From Flavobacteriaceae bacterium (GTDB lineage Bacteria; Bacteroidota; Bacteroidia; Flavobacteriales; Flavobacteriaceae), in contig JAHEHE010000001.1 of NCBI GenBank assembly GCA_024644725.1, positions 25,257 to 89,256 of the forward strand: a DNA stretch of 64,000 bases, in the 5' to 3' direction. Every line of letters starts with the position of its first letter. Position 1 is the stretch's first letter. The notes under the pieces are model-generated. The model saw nothing but the letters and a program-made list of their open reading frames with translations. It was not told where the DNA came from and made no database searches. The position numbers and the translations under genes were made by a program. Below, one piece after another: positions 32,507-41,892 of the stretch.

Positions 32507-34180
32507 TTATTTTCTCATTTCCTTACGTCTTCTTGAAAAAGACATCTGTCCGAGTTTGTCAGTGGCGCATCGGAAACCGATGTAGTTGGTTGCCATGTAC
32601 TCAGGCAGGTATCTTCTCTGAGACGGATCCAACCAGTAGGCTCTATCCTTCCAGGATCCTCCCTTAAATACTCGGGTCTGGTCGCTGATCAACGTATTTC
32701 TTGTTTTGGTATCATACTGCTGGATGATCAAACCACTCTCACCGATCTGACGCGGAATCTGAGGTGAGTTGTACATTCTCGGTTTGCTGTCTACCTCATC
32801 CTCGTCGCGGAAAAATTGCTTGGTCGAGGCCAGGTCTCCATCTCTACTGTCGATGTTGTACGCCTTTTCATAGTTTCTTCTCATGAAGGCATCTCTTTTC
32901 GTCACCGGCACGTATTTCACGCTACCCGGAAGGTCCCTGGGAACAATCTTTCCGTTGTCAAGCGTATCGAATTCCACACTGTTGTAGTCAACGATCACTA
33001 CATTGCCTTCCTTGTCTATCTTTTTCTTGGTGAATACGTTTCCACGGAAGTAACTGAAGTCATTGGCATCATTGTCAATAATAGGCCTGTATACATCAGC
33101 CACCCATTCTGCGACGTTTCCGCTCATGTCGTACAATCCAAATGCATTGGGCTTATACGATTTGATTTTCATAGTGATGTCTGCTCCGTCATTGCTCCAT
33201 CCAGCCAAACCACTGTAGTCTCCCTTGCCTTGTTTGAAGTTGGCCATTTGGTCACCTCGGTAACGTCTTGAAGTCTCCCGGGTCGAATTACCATCCCAGG
33301 CATATTTCTTTCTTCCTCGAATCGAGTTATACTCTCTGTTCTCCACCTCAGCTTTGGCTGCGTACTCCCACTCTGCCTCTGTTGGCAAACGGAAGCGTTG
33401 TGCCAGAATACCGTCTGAAGTCTTCACATGACGACCTGTGAAAGAGCCACTGGATGGTTTTTCTTTCTTTGAGAAGTCTTTGATCCCTTTGTAGTAAATG
33501 GTCGAATCACCGTCGAACAACAAGTTCGGATTGGTCAGGTAGGTCTCTGTGTCAAAACGGTTTGCACCTTCCACTTCAAGAGAGTCCAGATCGAAAAGGG
33601 TGTGCAACACGCCTTTTTCAATGAGAATCTTCTCGTTCACCCTGTCGGTTCTCCACTTGCAGTATTCCGTTGCCTGTCTCCAGGAAACGCCCACAACCGG
33701 GTATTCCGCATAAGCAGGATGCCTCAGGTAATTCTCAGTCAACAATTCATTGTATCCCAAGGTATTTCTCCAAACAAGTGTATCCGGCAATGCGGCCTGA
33801 TAGATTTTGCGATAGGTATCATCGGATGGAGGAAATACTTTTTCGAGATATTGCAGATAAAGCAAGTACTCGATGTTGGTCACCTCTGCCTCGTCCATAT
33901 AAAAGGAACGCACCTGTTGCTTCACAGGCGTGGTGTTCCAGTCAAACATAACGTCATCCTGCACACTCCCCATAGTAAAGGTACCACCTTCGATCAGAAC
34001 CATACCCGGAGGTGGCCCTGTTTCTCTATAGTTGGCATTCGCCTGGAACCCGCCGTATTTCGGATTATTGTACTCCCAGCCGGTCAGGGTAGACACGGCC
34101 TTGTTGCTTTTGCTGCAACTCGCCATAAGCACGGCCAAGAGCCCGAGGAGAATTAGTCTGTTACTGCTAAACTTTTTCAT
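32507..34180 (-). CDS. gldJ: Gliding motility lipoprotein GldJ
   Basis: GldJ is an outer-membrane-associated lipoprotein required for gliding and for stability of the type IX secretion motor. The 557-residue protein has a lipoprotein signal (LILLGLLAVLMASCSKS) and a formylglycine-generating-enzyme-like fold: GPPPGMVLIEGGTFTMGS at about residue 54, VTNIEYLLYLQYLE, RLPTEAEWEYAAKAE, NAFGLYDMSGNVAEWVAD and VFKGGSWKDRAYWLDPSQRRY. It is longer than a plain FGE domain, as expected for GldJ rather than GldK. It diverges from porU. Confidence 0.95.
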   Translation of the reverse strand: MKKFSSNRLILLGLLAVLMASCSKSNKAVSTLTGWEYNNPKYGGFQANANYRETGPPPGMVLIEGGTFTMGSVQDDVMFDWNTTPVKQQVRSFYMDEAEVTNIEYLLYLQYLEKVFPPSDDTYRKIYQAALPDTLVWRNTLGYNELLTENYLRHPAYAEYPVVGVSWRQATEYCKWRTDRVNEKILIEKGVLHTLFDLDSLEVEGANRFDTETYLTNPNLLFDGDSTIYYKGIKDFSKKEKPSSGSFTGRHVKTSDGILAQRFRLPTEAEWEYAAKAEVENREYNSIRGRKKYAWDGNSTRETSRRYRGDQMANFKQGKGDYSGLAGWSNDGADITMKIKSYKPNAFGLYDMSGNVAEWVADVYRPIIDNDANDFSYFRGNVFTKKKIDKEGNVVIVDYNSVEFDTLDNGKIVPRDLPGSVKYVPVTKRDAFMRRNYEKAYNIDSRDGDLASTKQFFRDEDEVDSKPRMYNSPQIPRQIGESGLIIQQYDTKTRNTLISDQTRVFKGGSWKDRAYWLDPSQRRYLPEYMATNYIGFRCATDKLGQMSFSRRRKEMRK

Positions 34181-34343
34181 AATTATTGTTGACTTTATTT
34201 AGATATACTAAAACTAACGAAAGGTTTGACATCCTGTGAATATCAACTTCAATCTCGCTTTCAATGCTTGTATAACGATTGTTTTTTACCTTTATTATGT
34301 GTATTGTTGTAAATTCTCAATATTTAAGACTTTATTCCCAGTC

Positions 34344-37300
34344 ATGCGCGTCAGGGTACTTTCAATTCTCTCGTTTTTACTGTTTACGCTTTGGAGTCAC
34401 GGTCAGGTTTCGGATTCCCGATCCTTCGAACTGGAATGGGAACAATCACAGCTGCGATCCTCCAGGCATGGCATCAATCTTCAGGTGCCCATAGTTCGGA
34501 ATCAGGGATTTGACGCCAACGCCCTGCCCACCTACTCTACTTCCTTCAACGTGCAAAACAAAGGAATCGTGCTCGACTACCAAATTATTAATGTTAAATT
34601 TTCCTCAATTTCAGACCAGGAGATGTCGGGTATCCGTCAAGCGGACATCCCCAACGCGCTGAATCCGAAATTTTCCCTTTCCTCGGTCAGGGGCAAAACC
34701 CTGGGCACGATCGATATCAATCCAATGATTCGACAGGGTGGACAAGTGAAGAAAGTTACTTCATTTACCTTGAATTACAACCTTGGGGCCGATGGGGCAT
34801 TGGGTTCTTCAAATCGGTCTGCCACCATCGCTATGAAAGAAAATTCGGTCCTGAGAACAGGAACCTGGCACAAATTCAGGATCGACACCACCGGAATATT
34901 CAAGATCGACAAAGAGCTACTCGGAGAAATTGGAGTCAACACAGCCGGGTTGGACCCGAGGAACATCAGGATCTACGGCAACGGCGGAGCGATGCTTCCT
35001 CAGCGCAACGACGCATTTCGATATGATGACCTCGAAGAGAATGCCTTGTATGTAGAAGGCGAAGAGGATGGTGTTTTTGATGATTCGGACTACATATTGT
35101 TCTATGGTCAGGGGCCTGAAAGCTGGATTCTGGATACGTCCGACTTCTTTGAAACCCGTCACACGACGAATCTCTACAGCGATCACGCTTACTATTTTGT
35201 CACTGTGGACCAGGGACCTGGGCGACGTATTGAAACCCGGGCGCCTATCGAAGAATCGGCTGCTGTTGTTTTGGATACCTATCACGATTTTGCCCTGCAC
35301 GAAATTGAGGAGATCAATTTGTTCTCCAACGGCCAACAATGGCTTGGGGAAGACTTCAGCTTCCAGGACACGAGAAGCTTCAATTTCGAATTCCGGGACC
35401 TGGATAGCTCCAGGGAACTGAGCATCCGTCTGCGTGGGGCGGCGGTCTCGTTTTCGAATACGAGCATGAGCGCCTCCTTGAACGGCGCACCCATTGTCAC
35501 CCTTTCTTTCAGGGCTCAGAACCCGAATTCTCTCACCCTGGCCTCGACCAGCGAGGAGTCCTCGGCTTTCAGCTCGAATTCGGAGCGCCTGCAGATCCAA
35601 ATCAATTATGACAATGGTGGAAATCCCTCTTCAAGGGCCTACCTGGATTACATAGAAATTCTGGGCTCGAAGAACCTGATCGCGAGGGATCGCCAGTTTG
35701 GATTTCGCAATGTGGATGCCACATCTGCGGGTACTATCTATGAATACAGCATACAAAACTCTGCGAATGTCATGCATCTTTGGGATGTGACCAACCCTTT
35801 GAGCCCGGGAGCTGTCATGAATCTGTCAGGAGGTTCGGAATTTCGCTTTCGCTTCAGGGGAGGAGAGCTTCGCGAATATGTGTTGAGCACCGGCGACGAT
35901 TTTCTCGTGCCTGAGACGACAGAGGATTCCCCCATTGAAAACCAAAACCTGCACGCTTTGAAGGATCTGGATTATCTGATCATCACACGTGATTTTCTTA
36001 TCGGCGAAGCGGAGAGAATAGCAGATTATCACCGGGAGCAATCGGGCCTGAACGTCGCTGTAATCGATCTTGAACAGGTTTACAACGAGTTCTCCTCTGG
36101 ATCCCCTGACCTCACGGCCATTCGAGACTTCATCAGGCACTTGTATATGAATTCGAGCCCCGAAAGGAGAATTCGTTATCTCTGCCTCTTCGGTGATGCT
36201 TCTTTCGATTTCAAGGACCGAATTTCCGACAACAACAATCTTGTTCCCGCATTTCAAAGCTTCGAGAGCTTCAACCTGGCCACTTCTTATGTGACGGACG
36301 ATTATTTCGGTATGATGGATGAAACGGAAGGCGATCTGGTGAGTTCAGACAAACAGGATGTGGCTACAGGCAGGTTCGCTGTCACCACCCTTTCAGAAGC
36401 GCAGGACGTGGTCAATAAAACCCTTAAATATTATGCTGAGAGTTCATTTGGAGACTGGAGAAACACAGTGACCTTCGTCGCCGATGATCCGGATGAACCG
36501 AACGAATTCATTCTCCAGCAAACGGTTGACCTCATCGCTCAGGAAGTCGAATCGACCCGACCCGAATTCAATTTGAAAAAGATCTATTCGGATGCATATC
36601 CCCAGGAATCGACAGCGGGCGGAGAACGCTACCCTGCAGTGAATCAAGCCATTGATAACGCGGTGGAATCCGGATCCCTGGTTCTCGACTATTTTGGGCA
36701 TGGCGGCGTCAACGGCTGGGCGAATGAGCGCATCCTTGAGGTTCCCCAGGTTCAAAACTGGTCCAATTTCAATACGCTGCCCTTGTTTATAACCGTAACC
36801 TGCGAGTTCGCGCGTTATGACAATCCGCTAAGGCCAACCGCTGGAGAATTCGCCCTGCTCAACAGAAATGGTGGACCCGTATCGCTGATCTCCACTACAC
36901 GTGAGATCTTCATAAGCGTCGGACAGGTCTTCAACAGAACTTTGTTTGAGCAGCTTTTTGACCCTGAAAATGAATCGTATAGCATTTCTGAGGCGCTGAT
37001 GTACTCCAAACACGAATTCGGATCGCCTCAACGTTTGTTCGTCTACTTTTTCGGAGATCCTGCGATGAGACTGGCCCTGGGTAAACCGGATATCAAACTC
37101 ACCCGAATCAACGGCAAGGATATTGATCAGCAGGCCGATACCCTCAAGGCACTCTCAAGGATAAACCTCGAAGGAGTCGTGACGGACGCTGCAGGCAATC
37201 CGGCGAGCAACTTCAACGGCACCTTGAGCGCAACTATTTTTGACAAGGCGTTGGACAAGAGCACCCTCGACAACGACAATTTTGGAAGAAAAATGGAGTT

Positions 37301-38168
37301 CACCTCTATTGAGAGCAAGATTTTCAGGGGACGAGCGTCAGTTACAGCTGGTAAATTCGCCTTTGAGTTCATCGTGCCAAGAGACATTCGGATTGCCTAT
37401 GGCCAGGCGAAAATAAGTCTCTATGCCGACAACCAGCAGATCGACAAGGCCGGAGCCGACCGGTCAGTGGTCGTCGGGGGCGTGGATCCGAATGCACCAG
37501 AGGACACCCAGGGCCCGACAATTCAATTATTCATGAATGACGAGTCATTTGTAGACGGGGGAAATACCAGCTCTTCACCCCTGCTATACGCGATACTGGA
37601 AGACGAATCCGGAATCAACACATCCATCACCTCTGTCGACCATGACATCATTGCCATTTTGGATGACGACAATGCCAACCCTTATGTCCTGAACGACTAT
37701 TATGAAACTGAGCTTGATGACTTTAAGAAGGGCAAAGTCAAGTTCCCTTTCAGGGAACTTGAGCCTGGTTTGCACACGGTTAAATTTAAATGTTGGGATA
37801 CGTACAATAATCCATCTGAAACAACGTTAACTTTTATTGTAGTCAATGACAACGACTTAATATTAAGTAATGTATTGAATTACCCAAATCCGTTCGTGAA
37901 TTATACCGAATTTTGGTTCAATCACAACAAACCGAATGAGGCCCTGGAAGTACAGGTGCAGATTTTCACGATCTCGGGTAAGCTGATAAAGACCCTTAAC
38001 CAATCCGTTCAATCTGACGGTTTGCTCTCCAGGGAAATAACCTGGAACGGACTCGATGATTTTGGGAACAAAATTGGTAAGGGCGTTTATGTATACAGAC
38101 TTCATGTTAGATCGATGCTTTCAAATGCCTCGGCAGAAAAATTTGAAAAACTCGTCATTCTGCAATAG
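34344..38168 (+). CDS. porU: Type IX secretion system sortase PorU
   Basis: PorU is the C25-family cell-surface sortase that removes C-terminal T9SS signals and attaches cargo to the surface. From ATG 34344 the product is 1274 residues with a signal peptide (VLSILSFLLFTLWSHGQ); the track start at 34236 precedes this and is rejected. The gingipain-like domain holds DYLIITRDFL, CLFGDASFDF and the catalytic pair DYFGHGG (His near 786) and TVTCEF (Cys near 820). The C terminus has an FlgD-like element (GLDDFGNKIGKGVYVYRL). porV follows after 39 bases. Confidence 0.95.
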   Translation: MRVRVLSILSFLLFTLWSHGQVSDSRSFELEWEQSQLRSSRHGINLQVPIVRNQGFDANALPTYSTSFNVQNKGIVLDYQIINVKFSSISDQEMSGIRQADIPNALNPKFSLSSVRGKTLGTIDINPMIRQGGQVKKVTSFTLNYNLGADGALGSSNRSATIAMKENSVLRTGTWHKFRIDTTGIFKIDKELLGEIGVNTAGLDPRNIRIYGNGGAMLPQRNDAFRYDDLEENALYVEGEEDGVFDDSDYILFYGQGPESWILDTSDFFETRHTTNLYSDHAYYFVTVDQGPGRRIETRAPIEESAAVVLDTYHDFALHEIEEINLFSNGQQWLGEDFSFQDTRSFNFEFRDLDSSRELSIRLRGAAVSFSNTSMSASLNGAPIVTLSFRAQNPNSLTLASTSEESSAFSSNSERLQIQINYDNGGNPSSRAYLDYIEILGSKNLIARDRQFGFRNVDATSAGTIYEYSIQNSANVMHLWDVTNPLSPGAVMNLSGGSEFRFRFRGGELREYVLSTGDDFLVPETTEDSPIENQNLHALKDLDYLIITRDFLIGEAERIADYHREQSGLNVAVIDLEQVYNEFSSGSPDLTAIRDFIRHLYMNSSPERRIRYLCLFGDASFDFKDRISDNNNLVPAFQSFESFNLATSYVTDDYFGMMDETEGDLVSSDKQDVATGRFAVTTLSEAQDVVNKTLKYYAESSFGDWRNTVTFVADDPDEPNEFILQQTVDLIAQEVESTRPEFNLKKIYSDAYPQESTAGGERYPAVNQAIDNAVESGSLVLDYFGHGGVNGWANERILEVPQVQNWSNFNTLPLFITVTCEFARYDNPLRPTAGEFALLNRNGGPVSLISTTREIFISVGQVFNRTLFEQLFDPENESYSISEALMYSKHEFGSPQRLFVYFFGDPAMRLALGKPDIKLTRINGKDIDQQADTLKALSRINLEGVVTDAAGNPASNFNGTLSATIFDKALDKSTLDNDNFGRKMEFTSIESKIFRGRASVTAGKFAFEFIVPRDIRIAYGQAKISLYADNQQIDKAGADRSVVVGGVDPNAPEDTQGPTIQLFMNDESFVDGGNTSSSPLLYAILEDESGINTSITSVDHDIIAILDDDNANPYVLNDYYETELDDFKKGKVKFPFRELEPGLHTVKFKCWDTYNNPSETTLTFIVVNDNDLILSNVLNYPNPFVNYTEFWFNHNKPNEALEVQVQIFTISGKLIKTLNQSVQSDGLLSREITWNGLDDFGNKIGKGVYVYRLHVRSMLSNASAEKFEKLVILQ

Positions 38169-38207
38169 CAATAACAACAAGTTCTCAACCCTAAAATGGT
38201 TTTTTAA

Positions 38208-39356
38208 ATGAAAAAATTAAGCGTCGTTGTCCTAGTTTTGCTCCTGGGTCTTTCAAAGGCATATGCCCAGGATGACGAAGTCAACCCGATTACAACAGCC
38301 GCACCTTTTCTGCTCATCGCTCCTGACGCACGCGCGGGAGGTCTCGCGGATATGGGGGTAGCCACCTCTCCGGATGCAAGCTCACTTCATTACAACCCGG
38401 CCAAATACGCATTTTCCGAATCGCAATGGCAAATCGGACTGAATTACACACCCTGGTTGAGAAACCTGACCAATGACGTGAGCCTGACCAGCCTTTTTGT
38501 GTCCAACAAGATCAACGAGAGAAGTGCCTGGGCAACCAGTCTGACCTATTTTTCTTTGGGATCCATCGAGCTGACAGACGGCTCCGGCATAAGCCTGGGA
38601 ACAGAGAACCCCAACGAGTTCGCCATTGACGGGACCTATTCCCTGAAACTTAGCGAAGTGATATCCATGGCCGTCGGCCTTCGATACATTCATTCGAACC
38701 TTGCGGTACGCGTCGACAATTCAGAAATCCAGACCGTGAACACCTTTGCCGTGGATGTTGCCATGTACTACCAGAGCCTGGAAAAAAATTATGGCGACTT
38801 CAACGGAAGATGGCGCGCAGGTGTCAACATATCTAATATGGGTCCCAAGGTGGAACTGGTCGTTGGAGGTCAGGAGAGCTTCATTCCGACGAACTTCAAG
38901 ATCGGGGGTGGTTTCGATTTCATCCTCGACAATTCCAATACGATTACTGCAGGCCTCGAACTGAATAAGCTCCTGGTGCCTACTCCTCCGATACGAGACA
39001 ACGCTACCGGGGAGATCATTGCTGGGATGGATGACAATGTGGGCTTCCTGCAGGGTATGTTCCAGTCCTGGTACGATGCACCGCGGGGATTCGAGGAAGA
39101 AATGGAAGAATTCATCTGGCAGTTGAGTGGAGAATATCTGTACAACGATGTATTCGCGTTGAGAGCCGGGTATTTCCATGAGAGCCCGAACAAGGGTAAC
39201 CGACAGTACTTCACGCTGGGAGCCGGGTTTAAATTCAGGAGTACTTCTCTTGACATTTCTTATCTGATCAACTCCTCGGACGTCAACAATCCGTTGGAAA
39301 GCACACTGAGATTTTCATTGACCATCAACCTGGGTGACAGCTATGCGTATTTCTAG
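38208..39356 (+). CDS. porV: Type IX secretion outer-membrane protein PorV (LptO)
   Basis: PorV is a FadL-like outer-membrane beta-barrel that shuttles T9SS cargo from the translocon to the PorU attachment complex. The 382-residue product has a signal peptide (LSVVVLVLLLGLSKAYAQ) and the family start ITTAAPFLLIAPDARAGGLA, then ATSPDASSLHYNPAKYAF. It ends in a typical barrel strand (LRFSLTINLGDSYAYF). It lies between porU and cdd, an order seen in flavobacteria. Confidence 0.96.
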   Translation: MKKLSVVVLVLLLGLSKAYAQDDEVNPITTAAPFLLIAPDARAGGLADMGVATSPDASSLHYNPAKYAFSESQWQIGLNYTPWLRNLTNDVSLTSLFVSNKINERSAWATSLTYFSLGSIELTDGSGISLGTENPNEFAIDGTYSLKLSEVISMAVGLRYIHSNLAVRVDNSEIQTVNTFAVDVAMYYQSLEKNYGDFNGRWRAGVNISNMGPKVELVVGGQESFIPTNFKIGGGFDFILDNSNTITAGLELNKLLVPTPPIRDNATGEIIAGMDDNVGFLQGMFQSWYDAPRGFEEEMEEFIWQLSGEYLYNDVFALRAGYFHESPNKGNRQYFTLGAGFKFRSTSLDISYLINSSDVNNPLESTLRFSLTINLGDSYAYF

Positions 39357-39359
39357 AAT

Positions 39360-39842
39360 ATGAGAAATCTCAATATCCGATCACATTTTGAAGAATACCA
39401 GGACATTAGCGAGCTCTCGAAAGATGACCAGGAACTTTATAGAAACGCTGTCGAAGCTCGAGACAAGGCTTACGCCCCGTACTCAGAATTCAGCGTAGGG
39501 GCGGCTCTGCGTTTGGAGAATGGTCTGATCGTCTCAGGTAACAATCAGGAAAATGCTGCCTATCCATCAGGCATGTGTGCCGAGCGAGTTGCGGTTTGGA
39601 GCGCACTTTCTCAATACCCGGATGTAAAAATCAAAAAGTTGTTTATCACAGCACGCTCTGAAAAAAAAGAAGTGAAAAGACCTGTTTCGCCTTGCGGATC
39701 ATGCAGACAGACCCTGGCCGAATACGAGACTCGGCAGAAGCAACCTATGGAGGTCTACTTTACAGGTGAAACCGGGATCATTTTGAAGGCGGCCTCCGTG
39801 CGCGACCTGCTACCCTTCATGTTCGACAATACTTTGCTCTGA
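39360..39842 (+). CDS. cdd: Cytidine deaminase
   Basis: Cdd deaminates (deoxy)cytidine to (deoxy)uridine in pyrimidine salvage. The 160-residue protein carries APYSEFSVGAAL, the zinc/catalytic motif MCAERVAVWSAL and the second zinc motif SPCGSCRQTLAEY. It starts three bases after the porV stop, so it is probably transcribed with porU-porV even though its role is unrelated to secretion. Confidence 0.96.
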   Translation: MRNLNIRSHFEEYQDISELSKDDQELYRNAVEARDKAYAPYSEFSVGAALRLENGLIVSGNNQENAAYPSGMCAERVAVWSALSQYPDVKIKKLFITARSEKKEVKRPVSPCGSCRQTLAEYETRQKQPMEVYFTGETGIILKAASVRDLLPFMFDNTLL

Positions 39843-39876
39843 GGCATAAATAAGGAACCGGATCAATAAAAAATCC

Positions 39877-39884
39877 TAAATTTG
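39877..39884 (+). promoter_or_regulatory. -7 promoter element of the DUF5362 gene
   Basis: TAAATTTG matches TAnnTTTG. It overlaps the TTG start proposed by the ORF track at 39882, which supports the later ATG at 39903. Confidence 0.55.
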
Positions 39885-39902
39885 TTGGTAAACGCAGATA
39901 CC

Positions 39903-40313
39903 ATGCAAATTAGTGATCAGGGAAAAAAATACCTTTTAGAAGCAGCGCGCTGGGCGACATTCCTCGGCATAGCAGGCTTTATCATGATTGGACTTTTAGT
40001 AATACTCTCTTTTTCGATTGGCAGCATCCTTTCAAGTCTTCCGGAAGGCTATCTCGGTGGGATTCCTCCGCGCTTTTTCAGTTTTTTCTACCTCATAGTG
40101 GCGGGAATCTACTTCATCCCGGTGTACTACCTTTTCCAATTCGGGATCAAAACAAAAAAGGCCTTTGAAGACGACGACATCGGCATGCTGACTTTTGGGC
40201 TCAAGAAGCTTCGCTCCCATTACAAATTCATCGGCATCCTTTTCATCATAGCCGTGATTCTCTACTTCTTTTTAATCCTTTTGGGAGCCTTCGGATTATT
40301 GCTGGCCAGCTAA
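39903..40313 (+). CDS. DUF5362-like membrane protein
   Basis: The 136-residue inner-membrane protein has three or four hydrophobic segments (TFLGIAGFIMIGLLVILSF, FFSFFYLIVAGIYFIPVYYL, FIGILFIIAVILYFFLILLG). It opens with ISDQGKKYLLEAARWATFLG and has the soluble link FGIKTKKAFEDDD. The pattern resembles DUF5362, function unknown. ATG 39903 is chosen because a promoter element covers the upstream TTG. Its end overlaps the convergent pepE gene by 18 bases. Confidence 0.75.
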   Translation: MQISDQGKKYLLEAARWATFLGIAGFIMIGLLVILSFSIGSILSSLPEGYLGGIPPRFFSFFYLIVAGIYFIPVYYLFQFGIKTKKAFEDDDIGMLTFGLKKLRSHYKFIGILFIIAVILYFFLILLGAFGLLLAS

Positions 40314-41009
40314 GGGAGCCAGATCCTGTCCGGTTTCCAGTTCATAGGCTTTGAACCCCGGTTTAAAAATCCGGGCGGAAAGAGACCCTTTTAGAAGCAT
40401 TTGCTCGTCCCTGACTTCGATCCAGCTGCCTTCGCGCAGCCCGATCACAACCTGTTCATTGTACGTGTGAAACTCGGCAATCCGGGTTTCGCGGGTTTCT
40501 CCCTGGTGCTTTGAATCCGGATCCGGATCCAAATAGTGTGGATTGAGATTAAATGGCAACAAATCGAGGGCCTTTAGACTGGGCGGATCAACAATCGGCA
40601 TGTCATTGGTGGTCATGACGTTTGGCCCTGTAATGTTGCTGCCAGCGCTGGTTCCCAAATAGGGGGTCCCACTGCGCACCACTTCTCGTATCACCGGCAG
40701 TAGGTCTTCCTGGTACAATCGATCGAGCAGAACAAATGTGTTACCTCCTCCGACGAATATGGCTTCCGCTTTTTTTACCGCATCACGGGCGCTATCCAAC
40801 TCGTGGATTCCCTTGACTTCAATAGCCAGGGGTTGAAAGGCCGTTCGGACTCTTTGGGTGTAGTCGTCGTGACTCATCCCGCCGGGCCTGGCATAGGGAA
40901 TAAAAAGGAGACTCGATACATTTTCAAAGAATTTTGACAATTCGGGAAGCAAGTATTCCAGGTATCCTCCACCGTATAAAGTAGAGGTGCTCGCCACGAT
41001 CATTTTCAT
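40296..41009 (-). CDS. pepE: Dipeptidase E (peptidase family S51)
   Basis: PepE cleaves Asp-X dipeptides in the cytoplasm. The 237-residue protein has the class I glutamine-amidotransferase-like fold with IFVGGGNTFVLLDRL, the nucleophile motif YLGTSAGSNITG with the catalytic serine, and FNLNPHYLDPDP with the histidine. The length is normal. A second in-frame ATG two codons later is possible. A TTG/TACTTTTG promoter precedes it. Confidence 0.93.
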   Translation of the reverse strand: MKMIVASTSTLYGGGYLEYLLPELSKFFENVSSLLFIPYARPGGMSHDDYTQRVRTAFQPLAIEVKGIHELDSARDAVKKAEAIFVGGGNTFVLLDRLYQEDLLPVIREVVRSGTPYLGTSAGSNITGPNVMTTNDMPIVDPPSLKALDLLPFNLNPHYLDPDPDSKHQGETRETRIAEFHTYNEQVVIGLREGSWIEVRDEQMLLKGSLSARIFKPGFKAYELETGQDLAPLAGQQ

Positions 41010-41025
41010 GCGGTTTTACTTTTCT

Positions 41026-41033
41026 CAAAAGTA
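41026..41033 (-). promoter_or_regulatory. -7 promoter element of pepE
   Basis: TACTTTTG on the minus strand matches the consensus, with a TTG 17 bases upstream. The leader would be about 12 nt. Confidence 0.5.
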
Positions 41034-41107
41034 AGCAATTCTCTCTTTAACAAAAGTTTATCAAGAGATTTCTGTGATATTTGGCTCCAGTGTTGTTACT
41101 TTGAAGC

Positions 41108-41890
41108 ATGAAAGCGCTCAGCTTCTGGATCATCATCTGCCTGCCTGTTCTCATCTTTTCACAGGAAAATCGCACCCTGATCTCAGGTACGGTGCGCAGT
41201 GACACGCTCCACATCGAAAATGCCCATGTGATCAACAAGACCTCGAACAAGGGGAGCATCACCAATAAGCTCGGTCAATTCAAAATTTCGGCAAAAAAAG
41301 GAGATACCCTGATCGTTTCTGACATACAGTACCAAGGGGAAATTATTGTGCTCAGTGCCCAACAAGTGCGAGTTGGATACCTGGACATTCAGCTCGAAGT
41401 GCTCACCAACGAACTGGAAGAAATTGTCCTGAAACAATACGGTAATATGGCGGAAGAACTGGGTTTGCCCAATGCAGGAAAGAAACCACTGAGCAAAGTG
41501 GAACGCAATCTGAACGCTTACAGCCAGAAAAGCACACCCATGGTGATTCTACAGGCCCTTCTCTTCAAGCCGGGTGGGATCGATGACATCTACAACATCG
41601 TCTCAGGCAACCGAAAACGCGACCGGAAACTGAAGCAGCTCATGGATCAAGACTTCCGTCAGGAGCAAAACAACACCATTGGGGCTCAGATCCGGGCCTA
41701 TCTAAAGGATGACTTTTTTATTAAAGAAGTTGAGATTCCCGAAGAACTGATCGAACCCTACATCCGATATTGCATGCCCAAAGGACTTCCTCGTCTCTAC
41801 CGCGAGCAAAGGTTGATCGAAGTGATCGATATTCTATTGAAGAGCAAAGAAGAGTTCTTGAAATGGAATGCTGAGGACTTTCCGGAGTAG
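41108..41890 (+). CDS. Secreted protein with carboxypeptidase-regulatory-like domain
   Basis: The 260-residue product has a signal peptide (LSFWIIICLPVLIFSQ). Residues about 22-105 form a carboxypeptidase-D-regulatory-like beta domain (LISGTVRSDTLHIENAHVINKTSNKGSITNKLGQFKI), the same type found at the start of TonB-dependent receptors. The rest is an uncharacterised charged region ending FLKWNAEDFPE; there is no barrel. Such proteins are common in Bacteroidota; the role is unknown. It is convergent with the glycosylase gene, two bases apart. Confidence 0.75.
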   Translation: MKALSFWIIICLPVLIFSQENRTLISGTVRSDTLHIENAHVINKTSNKGSITNKLGQFKISAKKGDTLIVSDIQYQGEIIVLSAQQVRVGYLDIQLEVLTNELEEIVLKQYGNMAEELGLPNAGKKPLSKVERNLNAYSQKSTPMVILQALLFKPGGIDDIYNIVSGNRKRDRKLKQLMDQDFRQEQNNTIGAQIRAYLKDDFFIKEVEIPEELIEPYIRYCMPKGLPRLYREQRLIEVIDILLKSKEEFLKWNAEDFPE

Positions 41891-41892
41891 GC

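Noticed and set aside
34236-34343. N-terminal extension of PorU from the ORF track
   Set aside because: The added 36 residues precede a normal signal peptide and would prevent its recognition. ATG 34344 gives the expected N terminus.
34917-35600. 227-aa minus-strand ORF
   Set aside because: It is antisense to porU and has no coherent motif or promoter.
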